Shown here: positions 11,021 through 25,200 of the stretch, piece after piece
How positions within the stretch are numbered: the first letter of the stretch is position 1
Layout: each line of letters opens with the position of its first letter
Origin: Hydractinia symbiolongicarpus
Lineage: Eukaryota; Cnidaria; Hydrozoa; Anthoathecata; Hydractiniidae
Reading direction: 5' to 3'
DNA: 64,000 bases
Assembly: GCF_029227915.1 (NCBI RefSeq)
Contig: NC_079877.1
Location: 7,194,001-7,258,000 of the forward strand
Translations under genes and position numbers: made by a program
The notes under the pieces: model-generated
What the model was told of the DNA's origin: nothing
Seen by the model: only the letters and a program-made list of their open reading frames with translations
Databases searched by the model: none

Positions 11021-12510
11021 TTGACATGGTTGATGGAACACACCGATTACACTGGGCGCTGTGGTAACGCTGTATTTAAAAATTTAGATAAATAAGTCAT
11101 TTTGTACTGTGGGACCAATCCTAGCCCTTAACACGCGCTGAATAAATAAGAACAGTTTCAAAGACTACATTTCATTGACTTTCTGACGGTATAAATCCGT
11201 TTGAGTTACAACGGTTGCGTCACATATTCGTACCAACAAGTATTTAGTGATAATATTCGGATGTTACTAGGTTGTATCGCTTTCAACAGTGAAACGATTG
11301 ACTGTGGGACTTAATTGAACTGATTTTGGACTTTTACCTTATAAATGTGATCAATGAGTCATTTTGACTACAAGAAATGATATTCTTCTTAAATTGACCT
11401 GATTGCCGGAACTCAGCGATTACACTGACCATGTGGTAGCGATTCACTTAAAAATTTAGATAAATAAGTCATTTTTACTGTGGTACCAATCCTAGCCGTT
11501 AGCGCGCGCTAAAGATATAGAGACAGTTTCAAAAACTCCATTTCATTGACTTTCTAACGGTTTCAATCCGTTTGAGTTAGAACGGTTGCGTCACATAATC
11601 GTACCAACATGTATTTAGCGATTTCCTTCCGATAATACTAAGTTGTATCGCTTTCAACAGTAAAACGATTGACTGTGGGACTTAGTTGAACTGATTTTAG
11701 ACTTTGACCTTATAAATGTGATAAATGAGTCATTTTGACTACAAGAAATGACATTCTTCTTAGTTTGACATGATTGATGGAACTCACCGATTACACTGGC
11801 CGCTGTGGTAAAGCTTTATTTAAAAATTTAGATAAATAAGTCATTTTGTACTGTGGGACAAATCCTAGCCGTTATCGCGCGCTGAAGAAATAGAGACAGT
11901 TTCTAAAACTAAATTTCTTTGATTTTCTAACGGTGTCAATCCGTTTGAGTTACAACGGTTGCGTCACACATTCGTACCAACATGTATTTAGTGATTTTTT
12001 TCCGATATTACTAAGTTGTATCGCTTTCAACAGTGAAACGATTGACTGTGGGACTTAATTAAACTGATTTTGGACTTTGACCTTATAAATGTGATAAATG
12101 AGTCATTTTGACTACAAGAAATGATATTCTTCTTAATTTGACATGATTGCTGGAACTCAGCGATTACACTGGGCGCTGTGGTAAGGCTTTATTTAAAAAT
12201 TAAGATAAATAAGTCAATTTTTTTTGTGGGACCAATCCTAGCCGTTATCGCGCGCTGAAGAAATAGACACAGTTTCTAAAACTAAATTTCATTGATTTTC
12301 TAACGGTGTCAATCTGTTTGAGTTACAACGGTTGCGTCACATAATCGTACCAACATGTATTTAGTGATTTCCTTCCGATAATACTAAGTTGTATCGCTTT
12401 CAACAGTGAAACGATTGACTGTGGGACTTAGTTGAACTGATTTTAGACTTTGACCTTATAAATGTGATAAATGAGTCATTTTGACTACAAGAAATGATAT
12501 TCTTCTTAAT
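11021..12510. repeat. 1,490-bp (4-mer) higher-order repeat, copy 2
   Basis: Same four monomer types with anchors 11151, 11522, 11895 and 12268. Its left junction near 11,020 joins 'ttcttcttaat' of one type to 'ttgacatggttgatgg' of another, where copy 1 has 'ttcttcttagt'. That places the exchange breakpoint within about 15 bases. The match ends near 12,518, where the array continues with 'gatagctgaaactc'. Confidence 0.9.
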
Positions 12511-15500
12511 TTGACATGATAGCTGAAACTCAGCGATTACACTGGGCGCTGTGGTAAGGCTTTATTTTAAAATTAAGATAAATAAGTCATTTTTTACTGC
12601 GGGACCAATCCTAGCCGTTATCGCGCGCTGAAGAAATAGAGACAGTTTCTAAAACTAAATTTCTTTGATTTTCTAACGGTGTCAATCCGTTTGAGTTACA
12701 ACGGTTGCGTCACACATTCGTACCAACATGTATTTAGTGATTTTTTTCCGATATTACTAAGTTGTATCGCTTTCAACAGTGAAACGATTGACTGTGGGAC
12801 TTAATTAAACTGATTTTGGACTTTGACCTTATAAATGTGATAAATGAGTCATTTTGACTACAAGAAATGATATTCTTCTTAATTTGACATGATTGCTGGA
12901 ACTCAGCGATTACACTGGGCGCTGTGGTAAGGCTTTATTTAAAAATTAAGATAAATAAGTCAATTTTTTTTGTGGGACCAATCCTAGCCGTTATCGCGCG
13001 CTGAAGAAATAGACACAGTTTCTAAAACTAAATTTCATTGATTTTCTAACGGTGTCAATCTGTTTGAGTTACAACGGTTGCGTCACATAATCGTACCAAC
13101 ATGTATTTAGTGATTTCCTTCCGATAATACTAAGTTGTATCGCTTTCAACAGTGAAACGATTGACTGTGGGACTTAGTTGAACTGATTTTAGACTTTGAC
13201 CTTATAAATGTGATAAATGAGTCATTTTGACTACAAGAAATGATATTCTTCTTAATTTGACATGATTGCTGGAACTCAGCGATTACACTGGGCGCTGTGG
13301 TAAGGCTTTATTTAGAAATTAAGATAAATAAGTCATTTTTTACTGCGGGACCAATCCTAGCCGTTATCGCACGCTGAAAAAATAGAGACAGTTTCTAAAA
13401 CTAAATTTCTTTGATTTTCTAACGGTGTCAATCCGTTTGAGTTACAACGGCTGCGTCACACATTCGTACCAACATGTATTTAGTGATTTTTTTCCGATAT
13501 TACAAAGTTGTATCGCTTTCAACAGTGAAACGATTGACTGTGGGACTTAATTGAACTGATTTTGGACTTTGACCTTATAAATCTGATAAATGAGTCATTT
13601 TGACTACAAGAAATGATATTCTTCTTAATTTGACATGATTGCTGGAACTCAGCGATTACACTGGGCGCTGTGGTAAGGCCTTATTTAAAAATTAAGATAA
13701 ATAAGTCATTTTTTATTGTGGGACCAATCCTAGCCGTTATCGCGCGCTGAAGAAAGAGAGACAGGTTCCAAAACTAAATTTCATTGATTTTCTAATGGTG
13801 TCAATCCGTTTGAGTTACAACGGTTGCGTCACACATTCGTACCAACATGTATTTAGTGATTTTTTTCCGATAATACTAAGTTGTATCGCTTTCAACAGTG
13901 AAACGATTGACTGTGGGACTTAGTTGAACTGATTTTAGACTTTGACCTTATAAATGTGATAAATGAGTCATTTTGACTACAAGAAATGACATTCTTCTTA
14001 GTTTGACATGATTGCTGGAACTCAGCGATTACACTGGGCGCTGTGGTAAGGCTTTATTTAAAAATTAAGATAAATAAGTCAATTTTTATTGTGGGACCAA
14101 TCCAAGCCGTTATCGCGCGCTGAAGAAATAGACACAGTTTCTAAAACTAAATTTCATTGATTTTCTAACGGTGTCAATCCGTTTGAGTTACAACGGTTGC
14201 GTCACACATTCGTACCAACATGTATTTAGTTATTTTTTTCCGATATTACAAAGTTGTATCGCTTTCAACAGTGAAACGATTGACTGTGGGACTTAATTGA
14301 ACTGATTTTGGACTTTGACGTTATAAATGTGATAAATGAGTCATTTTGACTACAAGAAATGATATTCTTCTTAATTTGACATGATTGCTGGAACTCAGCG
14401 ATTACACTGGGCGCTGTGGTAAGGCGTTATTTAAAAATTAAGATAAATAAGTCAATTTTTATTGTGGGAGCAATCCTAGCCGTTATCGCGCGCTGAAGAA
14501 ATAGACACAGTTTCTAAAACTAAATTTCTTTGATTTTCTAACGGTGTCAATCCGTTTGAGTTACAACGGTTGCGTCACACATTCGTACCAACATGTATTT
14601 AGTGATTTTTTTCCGATATTACTAAGTTGTATCGCTTTCAACAGTGAAACGATTGACTGTGGGACTTAATTAAACTGATTTTGGACTTTGACCTTATAAA
14701 TGTGATAAATGAGTCATTTTGACTACAAGAAATGATATTCTTCTTAATTTGACATGATTGCTGGAACTCAGCGATTACACTGGGCGCTGTGGTAAGGCTT
14801 TATTTAAAAATTAAGATAAATAAGTCAATTTTTTTTGTGGGAACAATCCTAGCCGTTATCGCGCGCTGAAGAAATAGACACAGTTTCTAAAACTAAATTT
14901 CATTGATTTTCTAACGGTGTCAATCTGTTTGAGTTACAACGGTTGCGTCACATAATCGTACCAACATGTATTTAGTGATTTCCTTCCGATAATACTAAGT
15001 TGTATCGCTTTCAACAGTGAAACGGTTGACTGTGGGACTTAGTTGAACTGATTTTAGACTTTGACCTTATAAATGTGATAAATGAGTCATTTTGACTACA
15101 AGAAATGATATTCTTCTTAATTTGACATGATAGCTGAAACTCAGCGATTACACTGGGCGCTGTGGTAAGGCTTTATTTTAAAATTAAGATAAATAAATCA
15201 TTTTTTACTGCGGGACCAATCCTAGCCGTTATCGCGCGCTGAAGAAATAGAGACAGTTTCTAAAACTAAATTTCTTTGATTTTCTAACGGTGTCAATCCG
15301 TTTGAGTTACAACGGTTGCGTCACACATTCGTACCAACATGTATTTAGTGATTTTTTTCCGATATTACTAAGTTGTATCGCTTTCAACAGTGAAACGATT
15401 GACTGTGGGACTTAATTAAACTGATTTTGGACTTTGACCTTATAAATGTGATAAATGAGTCATTTTGACTACAAGAAATGATATTCTTCTTAATTTGACA

Positions 15501-16370
15501 TGATTGCTGGAACTCAGCGATTACACTGGGCGCTGTGGTAAGGCTTTATTTAAAAATTAAGATAAATAAGTCAATTTTTTTTGTGGGACCAATCCTAGCC
15601 GTTATCGCGCGCTGAAGAAATAGACACAGTTTCTAAAACTAAATTTCATTGATTTTCTAACGGTGTCAATCTGTTTGAGTTACAACGGTTGCGTCACATA
15701 ATCGTACCAACATGTATTTAGTGATTTCCTTCCGATAATACTAAGTTGTATCGCTTTCAACAGTGAAACGATTGACTGTGGGACTTAGTTGAACTGATTT
15801 TAGACTTTGACCTTATAAATGTGATAAATGAGTCATTTTAACTACCAGAAATGATATTCTTCTTAATTTGACATGATTGCTGGAACTCAGCGATTACACT
15901 GGGCGCTGTGGTAAGGCTTTATTTAGAAATTAAGATAAATAAGTCATTTTTTACTGCGGGACCAATCCTAGCCGTTATCGCACGCTGAAAAAATAGAGAC
16001 AGTTTCTAAAACTAAATTTCTTTGATTTTCTAACGGTGTCAATCCGTTTGAGTTACAACGGCTGCGTCACACATTCGTACCAACATGTATTTAGTTATTT
16101 TTTTCCGATATTACAAAGTTGTATCGCTTTCAACAGTGAAACGATTGACTGTGGGACTTAATTGAACTGATTTTGGACTTTGACGTTATAAATGTGATAA
16201 ATGAGTCATTTTGACTACAAGAAATGATATTCTTCTTAATTTGACATGATTGCTGGAACTCAGTGATTACACTGGGCGCTGTGGTAAGGCTTTATTTAAA
16301 AATTAAGATAAATAAGTCAATTTTTATTGTGGGAGCAATCCTAGCCGTTATCGCGCGCTGAAGAAATAGA
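12511..16370. repeat. T-rich block with 7-monomer duplication
   Basis: Anchors every 373 bp from 12641 to 15998. The segment 11,895-13,472 is repeated at 14,506-16,083 with an offset of 2,611 bp (7 monomers). Shared private variants include 'gatagctgaaactc' and 'gttacaacggctgcg' (13,441 and 16,052). The match stops at about 13,475/16,086, where one copy has 'tagtgattttttt' and the other 'tagttattttttt'. Confidence 0.85.
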
Positions 16371-16989
16371 CACAGTTTCTAAAACTAAATTTCATTGTCT
16401 TTCTAACGGTGTCAATCCGTTTGAGTTAGAACGGTTGCGTCACATAATCGTACCAACATGTATTTAGTGATTTCCTTCCGATAATACTAAGTTGTATCGC
16501 TTTCAACAGTGAAACGATTGACTGTGGGACTTAGTTGAACTGATTTTAGACTTTGACCTTATAAATGGGATAAATGAGTCATTTTGACTACAAGAAATGA
16601 CATTCTTCTTAGTTTGAAATGATTGATGGAACTCAGCGATTACACTGGGCGCTGTGGTAGCGCTTTGTTTAAGAGTTAAGATAAATAAGTCATTTATTAC
16701 TGTGGAAACAATCCTAGCCGTTATCGCACGCCGAAGAAATAGAGACAGTTTCCAAAACTAAATTTCCTTGATTTTCTAACGGTGTCAATCCGTTTGAGTT
16801 ACAACGGTTGCGTCACACATTCGTACCAACAAGTATTTAGAGATTTTTTTCCGATATTACTAAGTTGTATCGCTTTCAACAGTGAAACGATTGACTGTGG
16901 GACTTAATTAAACTGATTTTGGACTTTGACCTTATAAATGTGATAAATGAGTCATTTTGACTACAAGAAATGATATTCTTCTTAATTTG
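16371..16989. repeat. Transition monomers with 'tttaagagttaag' variant
   Basis: Just under two monomers. The stretch from about 16,622 ('gatggaactcagcg', then 'gctttgtttaagagttaag') recurs at about 20,725 with an offset of 4,103 bp (anchors 16744 and 20847), which is 11 monomers. The match holds for roughly 0.5-0.6 kb and then fades. The same 'tttaagagttaag' variant appears later near 22.6, 40.9, 42.7 and 46.8 kb. Confidence 0.8.
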
Positions 16990-18854
16990 ACATGATTGCC
17001 GGAACTCAGCGATTACACTGGACCCTGTGGTAGCGATTCATTTAAAAATTTAGATAAATAAGTCATTTTTACTGTAGGACCAATCCTAGCCGTTAGCGCG
17101 CGCTGAAGATATAGAGACAGTTTCAAAAACTCCATTTCATTGACTTTCTAACGGTGTCAATCCGTTTGAGTTAGAACGGTTGCGTCACATAATCGTACCA
17201 ACGTGTGTTTAGTGATTTCCTTCCGATAATACTAAGTTGTATCGCTTTCAACAGTGAAACGATTGACTGTGGGACTTAGTTGAACTGATTTTAGACTTTG
17301 ACCTTATAAATGTGATAAATGAGTCATTTTGACTACAAGAAATGACATTCTTCTTAGTTTGACATGGTTGATGGAACTCACCGATTACACTGGGCGCTGT
17401 GGTAACGCTTTATTTAAAAATTTAGATAAATAAGTCATTTTGTACTGTAGGACCAATCCTAGCCGTTAACACGCGCTGGATAAATAAGAACAGTTTCAAA
17501 GACTACATTTCATTGACTTTCTGACGGTATAAATCCGTTTGAGTTACAACGGTTGCGTCACATGTTCGTACCAACAAGTATTTAGTGATAATATTCGGAT
17601 GTTACTAGGTTGTATCGCTTTCAACAGTGAAACGATTGACTGTGCGACTTAATTGAACTGCTTTTGGACTTTGACCTTATAAATGTTGTAAGTGAGACAA
17701 TTAGACTCCAAGAAATAACATTCTTCTTAATTTGACATGATTGCTGGAACTCAGCGATTACACTGGTCGCTGTGGTAAGGCTTTATTTAAAAATTAAGAT
17801 AAATAAGTCAATTTTTATTGTGGGACCAATCCAAGCCGTTATCGCGCGCTGAAGAAATAGACACAGTTTCTAAAACTAAATTTCATTGATTTTCTAACGG
17901 TGTCAATCCGTTTGAGTTACAACGGTTGCGTCACACATTCGTACCAACATGTATTTAGTTATTTTTTTCCGATATTACAAAGTTGTATCGCTTTCAACAG
18001 TGAAACGATTGACTGTGGGACTTAATTGAACTGATTTTGGACTTTGACGTTATAAATGTGATAAATGAGTCATTTTGACTACAAGAAATGATATTCTTCT
18101 TAATTTGACATGATTGCTGGAACTCAGCGATTACACTGGGCGCTGTGGTAAGGCTTTATTTAAAAATTAAGATAAATAAGTCAATTTTTATTGTGGGACC
18201 AATCCTAGCCGTTATCGCGCGCTGAAGAAATAGACACAGTTTTTAAAACTAAATTTCATTGTCTTTCTAACGGTGTCAATCCGTTTGAGTTAGAACGGTT
18301 GCGTCACATAATCGTACCAACATGTATTTAGTGATTTCCTTCCGATAATACTAAGTTGTATCGCTTTCAACAGTGAAACGATTGACTGTGGGACTTAGTT
18401 GAACTGATTTTAGACTTTGACCTTATAAATGGGATAAATGAGTCATTTTGACTACAAGAAATGACATTCTTCTTAGTTTGACATGATTGCCGGAACTCAG
18501 CGATTACACTGGACCCTGTGGTAGCGATTCATTTAAAAATTTAGATAAATAAGTCATTTTTACTGTGGGACCAATCCTAGCCGTTAGCGCGCCCTGAAGA
18601 TATAGAGACAGTTTCAAAAACTCCATTTCATTGACTTTCTAACGGTGTCAATCCGTTTGAGTTAGAACGGTTGCGTCACATAATCGTACCAACATGTATT
18701 TTTAGTGATTTCCTTCCGATAATACTAAGTTGTATCGCTTTCAACAGTGAAACGATTGACTGTGGGACTTAGTTGAACTGATTTTAGACTTTGACCTTAT
18801 AAATGTGATAAATGAGTCATTTTGACTACAAGAAATGACATTCTTCTTAGTTTG
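16990..18854. repeat. 1,865-bp (5-mer) higher-order repeat, copy 1
   Basis: Five monomers that recur at an offset of 1,865 bp. Markers are 'accaacgtgtgtttag' near 17,199, the N-type start 'aagaacagtttcaaagac' near 17,487, 'gacaattagactcc' near 17,695, 'tttgacgttataaatg' near 18,042 and the two-base insertion 'atgtatttttag' at 18,694. The repeat starts within a monomer, near 'catgattgccgg'. Confidence 0.9.
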
Positions 18855-20719
18855 ACATGATTGCCGGAACTCAGCGATTACACTGGACCCTGTGGTAGCG
18901 ATTCATTTAAAAATTTAGATAAATAAGTCATTTTTACTGTAGGACCAATCCTAGCCGTTAACGCGCGCTGAAGATATAGAGACAGTTTCAAAAACTCCAT
19001 TTCATTGACTTTCTAACGGTGTCAATCCGTTTGAGTTAGAACGGTTGCGTCACATAATCGTACCAACGTGTGTTTAGTGATTTCCTTCCGATAATACTAA
19101 GTTGTATCGCTTTCAACAGTGAAACGATTGACTGTGGGACTTAGTTGAACTGATTTTAGACTTTGACCTTATAAATGTGATAAATGAGTCATTTTGACTA
19201 CAAGAAATGACATTCTTCTTAGTTTGACATGGTTGATGGAACTCACCGATTACACTGGGCGCTGTGGTAACGCTTTATTTAAAAATTTAGATAAATAAGT
19301 CATTTTGTACTGTAGGACCAATCCTAGCCGTTAACACGCGCTGGATAAATAAGAACAGTTTCAAAGACTACATTTCATTGACTTTCTGACGGTATAAATC
19401 CGTTTGAGTTACAACGGTTGCGTCACATGTTCGTACCAACAAGTATTTAGTGATAATATTCGGATGTTACTAGGTTGTATCGCTTTCAACAGTGAAACGA
19501 TTGACTGTGCGACTTAATTGAACTGCTTTTGGACTTTGACCTTATAAATGTTGTAAGTGAGACAATTAGACTCCAAGAAATAACATTCTTCTTAATTTGA
19601 CATGATTGCTGGAACTCAGCGATTACACTGGTCGCTGTGGTAAGGCTTTATTTAAAAATTAAGATAAATAAGTCAATTTTTATTGTGGGACCAATCCTAG
19701 CCGTTATCGCGCGCTGAAGAAATAGACACAGTTTCTAAAACTAAATTTCATTGATTTTCTAACGGTGTCAATCCGTTTGAGTTACAACGGTTGCGTCACA
19801 CATTCGTACCAACATGTATTTAGTTATTTTTTTCCGATATTACAAAGTTGTATCGCTTTCAACAGTGAAACGATTGACTGTGGGACTTAATTGAACTGAT
19901 TTTGGACTTTGACGTTATAAATGTGATAAATGAGTCATTTTGACTACAAGAAATGATATTCTTCTTAATTTGACATGATTGCTGGAACTCAGCGATTACA
20001 CTGGGCGCTGTGGTAAGGCTTTATTTAAAAATTAAGATAAATAAGTCAATTTTTATTGTAGGACCAATCCTAGCCGTTATCGCGCGCTGAAGAAATAGAC
20101 ACAGTTTCTAAAACTAAATTTCATTGTCTTTCTAACGGTGTCAATCCGTTTGAGTTAGAACGGTTGCGTCACATAATCGTACCAACATGTATTTAGTGAT
20201 TTCCTTCCGATAATACTAAGTTGTATCGCTTTCAACAGTGAAACGATTGACTGTGGGACTTAGTTGAACTGATTTTAGACTTTGACCTTATAAATGGGAT
20301 AAATGAGTCATTTTGACTACAAGAAATGACATTCTTCTTAGTTTGACATGATTGCCGGAACTCAGCGATTACACTGGACCCTGTGGTAGCGACTCATTTA
20401 AAAATTTAGATAAATAAGTCATTTTTACTGTGGGACCAATCCTAGCCGTTAGCGCGCCCTGAAGATATAGAGACAGTTTCAAAAACTCCATTTCATTGAC
20501 TTTCTAACGGTGTCAATCCGTTTGAGTTAGAACGGTTGCGTCACATAATCGTACCAACATGTATTTTTAGTGATTTCCTTCCGATAATACTAAGTTGTAT
20601 CGCTTTCAACAGTGAAACGATTGACTGTGGGACTTAGTTGAAGTGATTTTAGACTTTGACCTTATAAATGTGATAAATGAGTCATTTTGACTACAAGAAA
20701 TGACATTCTTCTTAGTTTG
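18855..20719. repeat. 1,865-bp (5-mer) higher-order repeat, copy 2
   Basis: Repeats all five markers of copy 1 at +1,865, including 'atgtatttttag' at 20,559. A visible difference is 'ccaatcctagcc' near 19,691 where copy 1 has 'ccaatccaagcc'. Beyond about 20,728 the array continues with 'gattgatggaactcagcg', so the match ends there. Confidence 0.9.
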
Positions 20720-21464
20720 ACATGATTGATGGAACTCAGCGATTACACTGGGCGCTGTGGTAGCGCTTTGTTTAAGAGTTAAGATAAATAAGTCATTTAT
20801 TACTGTGGAAACAATCCTAGCCGTTATCGCACGCCGAAGAAATAGAGACAGTTTCCAAAAGTAAATTTCCTTGATTTTCTAACGGTGTCAATCCGTTTGA
20901 GTTACAACGGTTGCGTCACACATTCGTACCAACAAGTATTTAGTGAATTTTTTCCGATATTACTAAGTTGTATCGCTTTCAACAGTGAAACGATTGACTG
21001 TGGGACTTAATTAAACTGATTTTGGACTTTGACCTTATAAATGTGATAAATGAGTCATTTTGACTACAAGAAATGATATTCTTCTTAATTTGACATGATT
21101 GCCGGAACTCAGCGATTACACTGGACCCTGTGGTAGCGATTCATTTAAAAATTTAGATAAATAAGTCATTTTTACTGTGGGAGCAATCCTAGCCGTTAGC
21201 GCGCGCTGAAGATATAGAGACAGTTTCAAAAACTAAATTTCATTGTCTTTCTAACGGTGTCAATCCGTTTGAGTTAGAACGGTTGCGTCACATAATCGTA
21301 CCAACATGTATTTAGTGATTTCCTTCCGATAATACTAAGTTGTATCGCTTTCAACAGTGAAACGATTAACTGTGGGACTTAGTTGAACTGATTTTAGACT
21401 TTGACCTTATAAATGTGATAAATGAGTCATTTTGACTACAAGAAATGACATTCTTCTTAGTTTA
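20720..21464. repeat. Two inserted monomers between 5-mer copies
   Basis: Two units (anchors 20847 and about 21219) separate the second copy of the 1,865-bp repeat from a partial third. The first begins 'gtttccaaaagtaaatttcc' and matches the unit at 16,744 at +4,103. The second is an S-type unit whose 5' end was replaced by 'caaaaactaaatttcattg', making it a hybrid start. Confidence 0.75.
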
Positions 21465-22225
21465 ACATGATTGCCGGAACTCAGCGGTTACACTGGACCC
21501 TGTGGTAGCGATTCATTTAAAAATTTAGATAAATAAGTCATTTTTACTGTGGGACCAATCCTAGCCGTTAGCGCGCGCTGAAGATATAGAGACAGTTTCA
21601 AAAACTCCATTTCATTGACTTTCTAACGGTGTCAATCCGTTTGAGTTAGAACGGTTGCGTGACATAATCGTACCAACGTGTATTTAGTGATTTCCTTCCG
21701 ATAATACTAAGTTGTATCGCTTTCAACAGTGAAACGATTGACTGTGTGACTTAGTTGAACTGATTTTAGACTTTGACCTTATAAATGTGATAAATGAGTC
21801 ATTTTGACTACAAGAAATGACATTCTTCTTAGTTTGACATGGTTGATGGAACTCACCGATTACACTGGGCGCTGTGGTAACGCTTTATTTAAAAATTTAG
21901 ATAAATAAGTCATTTTGTACTGTAGGACCAATCCTAGCCGTTAGCACGCGCTGGATAAATAAGAACAGTTTCAAAGACTACATTTCATTGACTTTCTGAC
22001 GGTATAAATCCGTTTGAGTTACAACGGTTGCGTCACATGTTCGTACCAACAAGTATTTAGTGATAATATTCGGATGTTACTAGGTTGTATCGCTTTCAAC
22101 AGTGAAACGATTGACTGTGCGACTTAATTGAACTGCTTTTGGACTTTGACCTTATAAATGTTGTAAGTGAGACAATTGGACTCCAAGAAATAACATTCTT
22201 CTTAATTTGACATAATTGCTGGAAC
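21465..22225. repeat. 1,865-bp repeat, partial copy 3
   Basis: About two monomers matching 18,855-19,615 at +2,610 bp. They carry 'accaacgtgtatttag' (one base different from 'accaacgtgtgtttag') and the N-type 'aagaacagtttcaaagac' near 21,961. The match ends where this copy reads 'taacggtttatttaaaaat' instead of 'taaggctttatttaaaaat'. Confidence 0.8.
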
Positions 22226-25200
22226 TCAGCGATTACACTGGGCGCTGTGGTAACGGTTTATTTAAAAATTAAAATAAATAAGTCATTTTTACTGTGGGAC
22301 CAATCCTAGCCGTTAGCGCGCGCTAAAGATATAGAGACAGTTTCAAAAACTCCATTTCATTGACTTTCTAACGGTGTCAATCCGTTTGAGTTAGAACGGT
22401 TGCGTCACATAATCGTACCAACATGTATTTAGCGATTTCCTTCCGATAATACTAAGTTGTATCGCTTTTAACAGTGAAACGATTGACTGTGGGACTTAGT
22501 TGAACTGATTTTAGACTTTGACCTTATAAATGTAATAAATGAGCCATTTTGACTAAAAGAAATAACATTCTTCTTAATTTGACATGATTGCTAGAACTCA
22601 GCGATTACACTGAGCGCTGTGGTAGCGCTTTGTTTAAGAGTTAAGATGAATAAGTCATTTATTACTGTGGAAACAATCCTAGCCGTTATCGCACGCCGAA
22701 GAAATAGAGACAGTTTCAAAAACTACATTTCATTGACTTTCTAACGGTGTCAATCTGTTTGAGTTACAATGGTTGCGTCACATATTCCTACCAACATGTA
22801 TTTAGTGATTTCCTTCCGATATTACTAAGTTGTATCGCTTTTAACAGTGAAACGATTGACCGTGGGAATTAATTCAACTGATTCTGGACTGTGACCTTAT
22901 AAATGTGATTAATGCGCCAATTGGTCTCCAAGGAATAACATTTTTCATAATTTGACATGATTGCTGGAATTCAGCGGTTACATCAGGCTCTGCGGTAGCG
23001 CTTTATTTAAAAATTTAGATAAATAAGATTTCCTTACTGTGGGACCAATCCTGGCCGTTACCATGCGCTGAAGAAATAAAGACATTCTCAAAAACTACAT
23101 TTCATTGATTTCTTGGCGGTATAATTCCGTTTGAGTTACAACGGTTGCGTCACATATTCGTACCAACATGTATTTAGCAAAAGTATTCGGATATTACTAG
23201 GTTGCATCGCTTTTAACTGTGAAACGTTTGACTGTGCGACTTAATTGAACTGCTTTTGGACTTTGACCTTATAAATGTTGTAAGTGAGACAATTGGACTC
23301 CAAGAATTAACATTCTTCTTAATTTGACATAATTGCTGGAACTCAGCGATTACACTGGGCGCTGTGGTAACGGTTTATTTAAAAATTAAAATAAATAAGT
23401 CATTTTTACTGTGGGACCAATCCTAGCCGTTAGCGCGCGCTGAAGATATAGAGACAGTTTCAAAAACTAAATTTCATTGACTTTCTAACGGTGTCAATCC
23501 GTTTGAGTTAGAACGTTTGCGTCACATAATCGTACCAACATGTCTTTAGTGATTTTCTTCCGATATTACTAAGTTGTATCGCTTTCAACAGAGAAACGAT
23601 TGACTGTGGGACTTAATTGAACTGATTTTGGACTTTGACCTTATAAATTTGATAAATGAGTCATTTTAACTACAAGAAATGATATTCTTCTTAATTTGAC
23701 ATGATTGCTGGAACTCAGCGATTACACAGGGCGCTGTGGTAAGGCTTTATTTAAAAATTAAGATAAATAAGTCATTTTTTAAAGTGGGACCAATCCTAGC
23801 CGTTATCGTGCGCTGAAGAAATAGAGACAGTTTCTAAAACTAAATTTCTTTGATTTTCTAACGGTGTCAATCCGTTTGAGTTACAACGGTTGCGTCACAC
23901 ATTCGTACCAACATGTATTTAGTGATTTTTTTCCGATATTACTAAGTTGTATCGCTTTCAACAGTGAAACGATTGACTGTGGGACTTAATTGAACTGATT
24001 TTGGACTTTGACCTTATAAATGTGATAAATGAGTCATTTTGACTACAAGAAATGATATTTTTTTTAATTTGACATGATTGCTGGAACTCAGCGATTACAC
24101 TGGGCGCTGTGGTAAGGCCTTATTTAAAAATTAAGATAAATAAGTCATTTTTTATTGTGGGACCAATCCTAGCCGTTATCGCGCGCTGAAGAAAGAGAGA
24201 CAGTTTCCAAAACTAAATTTCATTGATTTTCTAATGGTGTCAATCCGTTTGAGTTACAACGGTTGCGTCACACATTTGTACCAACATGTATTTAGTGATT
24301 TTTTTCCGATATTACTAAGTTGTATCGCTTTCAACAGTTAAACGATTGACTGTGGGACTTAATTGAACTGATTTTGGACTTTCACCCTATAAATGTGATA
24401 AATGAGTCATTTTGACTACAAGAAATGATATTCTTCTTAATTTGACATGATTGCCGGAACTCTGCGATTACACTGGACCCTGTGGTAGCGCTTCATTTAA
24501 AAATTTAGATAAATAAGTCATTTTTACTGTGGGACCAATCCTAGCCGTTAGCGCGCGCTGAGGATATAGAGACAGTTTCAAAAACTCCATTTCATTGACT
24601 TTCTAACGGTGTCAATGCGTTTGAGTTAGAACGGTTGCGTCACATAATCGTACCAATATGTATTTAGTGATTTCCTTCCGATAATACTAAGTTGTATCGC
24701 TTTCAACAGTGAAACGATTGACTGTGGGACTTAGTTGAACTGATTTTAGACTTTGACCTTATAAATGTGATAAATGAGTCATTTTGACTACAAGTAATGA
24801 CATTCTTCTTAGTTTGACATGATTGATGGAACTCACCGATTACACTGGGCGCTGTGGTAACGCTTTATTTAAAAATTTAGATAAATAAGTCATTTTGTAC
24901 TGTGGGACAAATCCTAGCCGTTATCGCGCGCTGAAGAAATAGAGACAGTTTCCAAAACTAAATTCCATTGATTTTCTAACGGTGTCAATCCGTTTGAGTT
25001 ACAACAGTTGCGTCACACATTTGTGCCAACATGTATTTAGTTATTTTTTTCCGATATTACAAAGTTGTATCGCTTTCAACAGTGAAACGATTGACTGTGG
25101 GACTTAGTTGAACTGATTTTAGACTTTGACCTTATAAATGTGATAAATGAGTCATTTTGACTACAAGAAATGACATTCTTCTTAGTTTGACATGATTGAT

